13,936 nucleotides of DNA. It comes from Deltaproteobacteria bacterium (GTDB lineage: Bacteria > Desulfobacterota > SM23-61). Location: assembly GCA_029857975.1 (NCBI GenBank), contig JAOUFX010000020.1:1-13936 (forward strand). The letters run 5' to 3'. Positions within the stretch are counted from its first letter, which is position 1. Each line of letters opens with the position of its first letter. Made by a program: the position numbers and the translations under genes. Under the pieces are notes generated by a model. That model had not been told where the DNA came from. It worked only from the letters and a program-made list of their open reading frames with translations, and did not search any database. This document shows, piece by piece, positions 13,723-13,936 of the stretch.

Positions 13723-13740
13723 TGATTAACAGTAGGAGGA

Positions 13741-13936
13741 AGTACTCTGTGTTTTTCCGGGAAAAATTCGCCTTCCTTCCGAATTTAACGCTAACACCTA
13801 CTCTTCAGCTAAAGGCTGCTTTATGGATTGCTCATTACGGGTAGCAGTTTACACCATTTGACAAAATTTGTCACTCAATGAAGTGGTATTCATCTTTTTG
13901 CTTTTATTACATTTTTCCTTTATCGAAGCTTTGTAT
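13741..13936. other. Flank of the insertion sequence, no gene seen
   Basis: I see no gene here. There is a 7-bp inverted repeat, AAATTCG/CGAATTT with a nine-base loop (13764-13786), about 20 bases from the insertion point, and a perfect TGACAAA-A-TTTGTCA palindrome (13859-13873). The sequence is AT-rich and looks intergenic up to the window edge. Confidence 0.5.

Larger units (their letters stand above)
12338..13740 (-). mobile_element. Complete IS110-family insertion sequence
   Basis: The element consists of a DEDD transposase gene, a long structured leader upstream of it and a very short tail, without terminal inverted repeats, as is normal for IS110. I place the left end at 13740 and the right end at 12340, plus the CT core at 12339-12338. 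The reasons are that a CT core follows AGTA on the left (minus 13746-13741) and AGTTGA on the right (12345-12338), and that leader segments match both contexts. The size, about 1.4 kb, is normal for the family. The ends are inferred and could shift by some bases. Confidence 0.75.

Overview
The window looks like a chromosomal segment of a mesophilic Gram-negative bacterium. Desulfobacterota (former Deltaproteobacteria) is my best guess. It rests on the protein style of RmuC, AddA, AddB and TrmJ and on a CACCGCAGAG-type intergenic repeat that I associate with that group. No marker gene here fixes the taxonomy.

Left part (1-3110). The 3' end of a TrmJ-type tRNA 2'-O-methyltransferase gene (+) faces rmuC (-) across a short stretch with a degenerate inverted repeat. 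A divergent 130-base gap follows, then a MazE/MazF-like toxin-antitoxin pair (+, ATGA overlap). Facing it is a Phd-type antitoxin / PIN (VapC) toxin pair (-, TTGA overlap), with a near-consensus promoter that carries one palindrome inside its spacer and another over the predicted transcription start.

Middle (3240-10440). A large minus-strand operon, addB then addA, encodes a heterodimeric helicase-nuclease of the AddAB (RecBCD-like) class. AddB carries four cysteines for an Fe-S cluster and its own nuclease motif, but no Walker A motif. AddA has complete UvrD-type helicase motifs and a C-terminal nuclease motif. Upstream, on the same strand, lies a VapB/VapC pair whose promoter region holds three ATGCAT repeats spaced 10 and 11 bp apart. 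The recombination operon is therefore bracketed by PIN-toxin modules, with a third toxin-antitoxin module and rmuC nearby.

Right part (10441-13936). A gene-poor stretch holds hairpins and a strong minus-strand terminator. The terminator lies downstream of an unfamiliar exported or membrane protein with an HEGSH (HExxH) motif and an N-x-x-N-P...L-D motif, reminiscent of site-2-protease-like metalloproteases. After another sparse stretch comes a complete IS110-family insertion sequence (-). Its upstream leader folds on paper into two stem-loops with internal loops, like the target-binding and donor-binding loops of IS110 bridge RNAs. Short segments of those loops match the element's flank and its right end, which lets me propose boundaries with a CT core (about 12338-13740) and an empty target site. 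Joining the two ends creates a TTGACT -35 box across the junction. This bridge-RNA reading and the HEGSH protein are the most interesting parts of the window.
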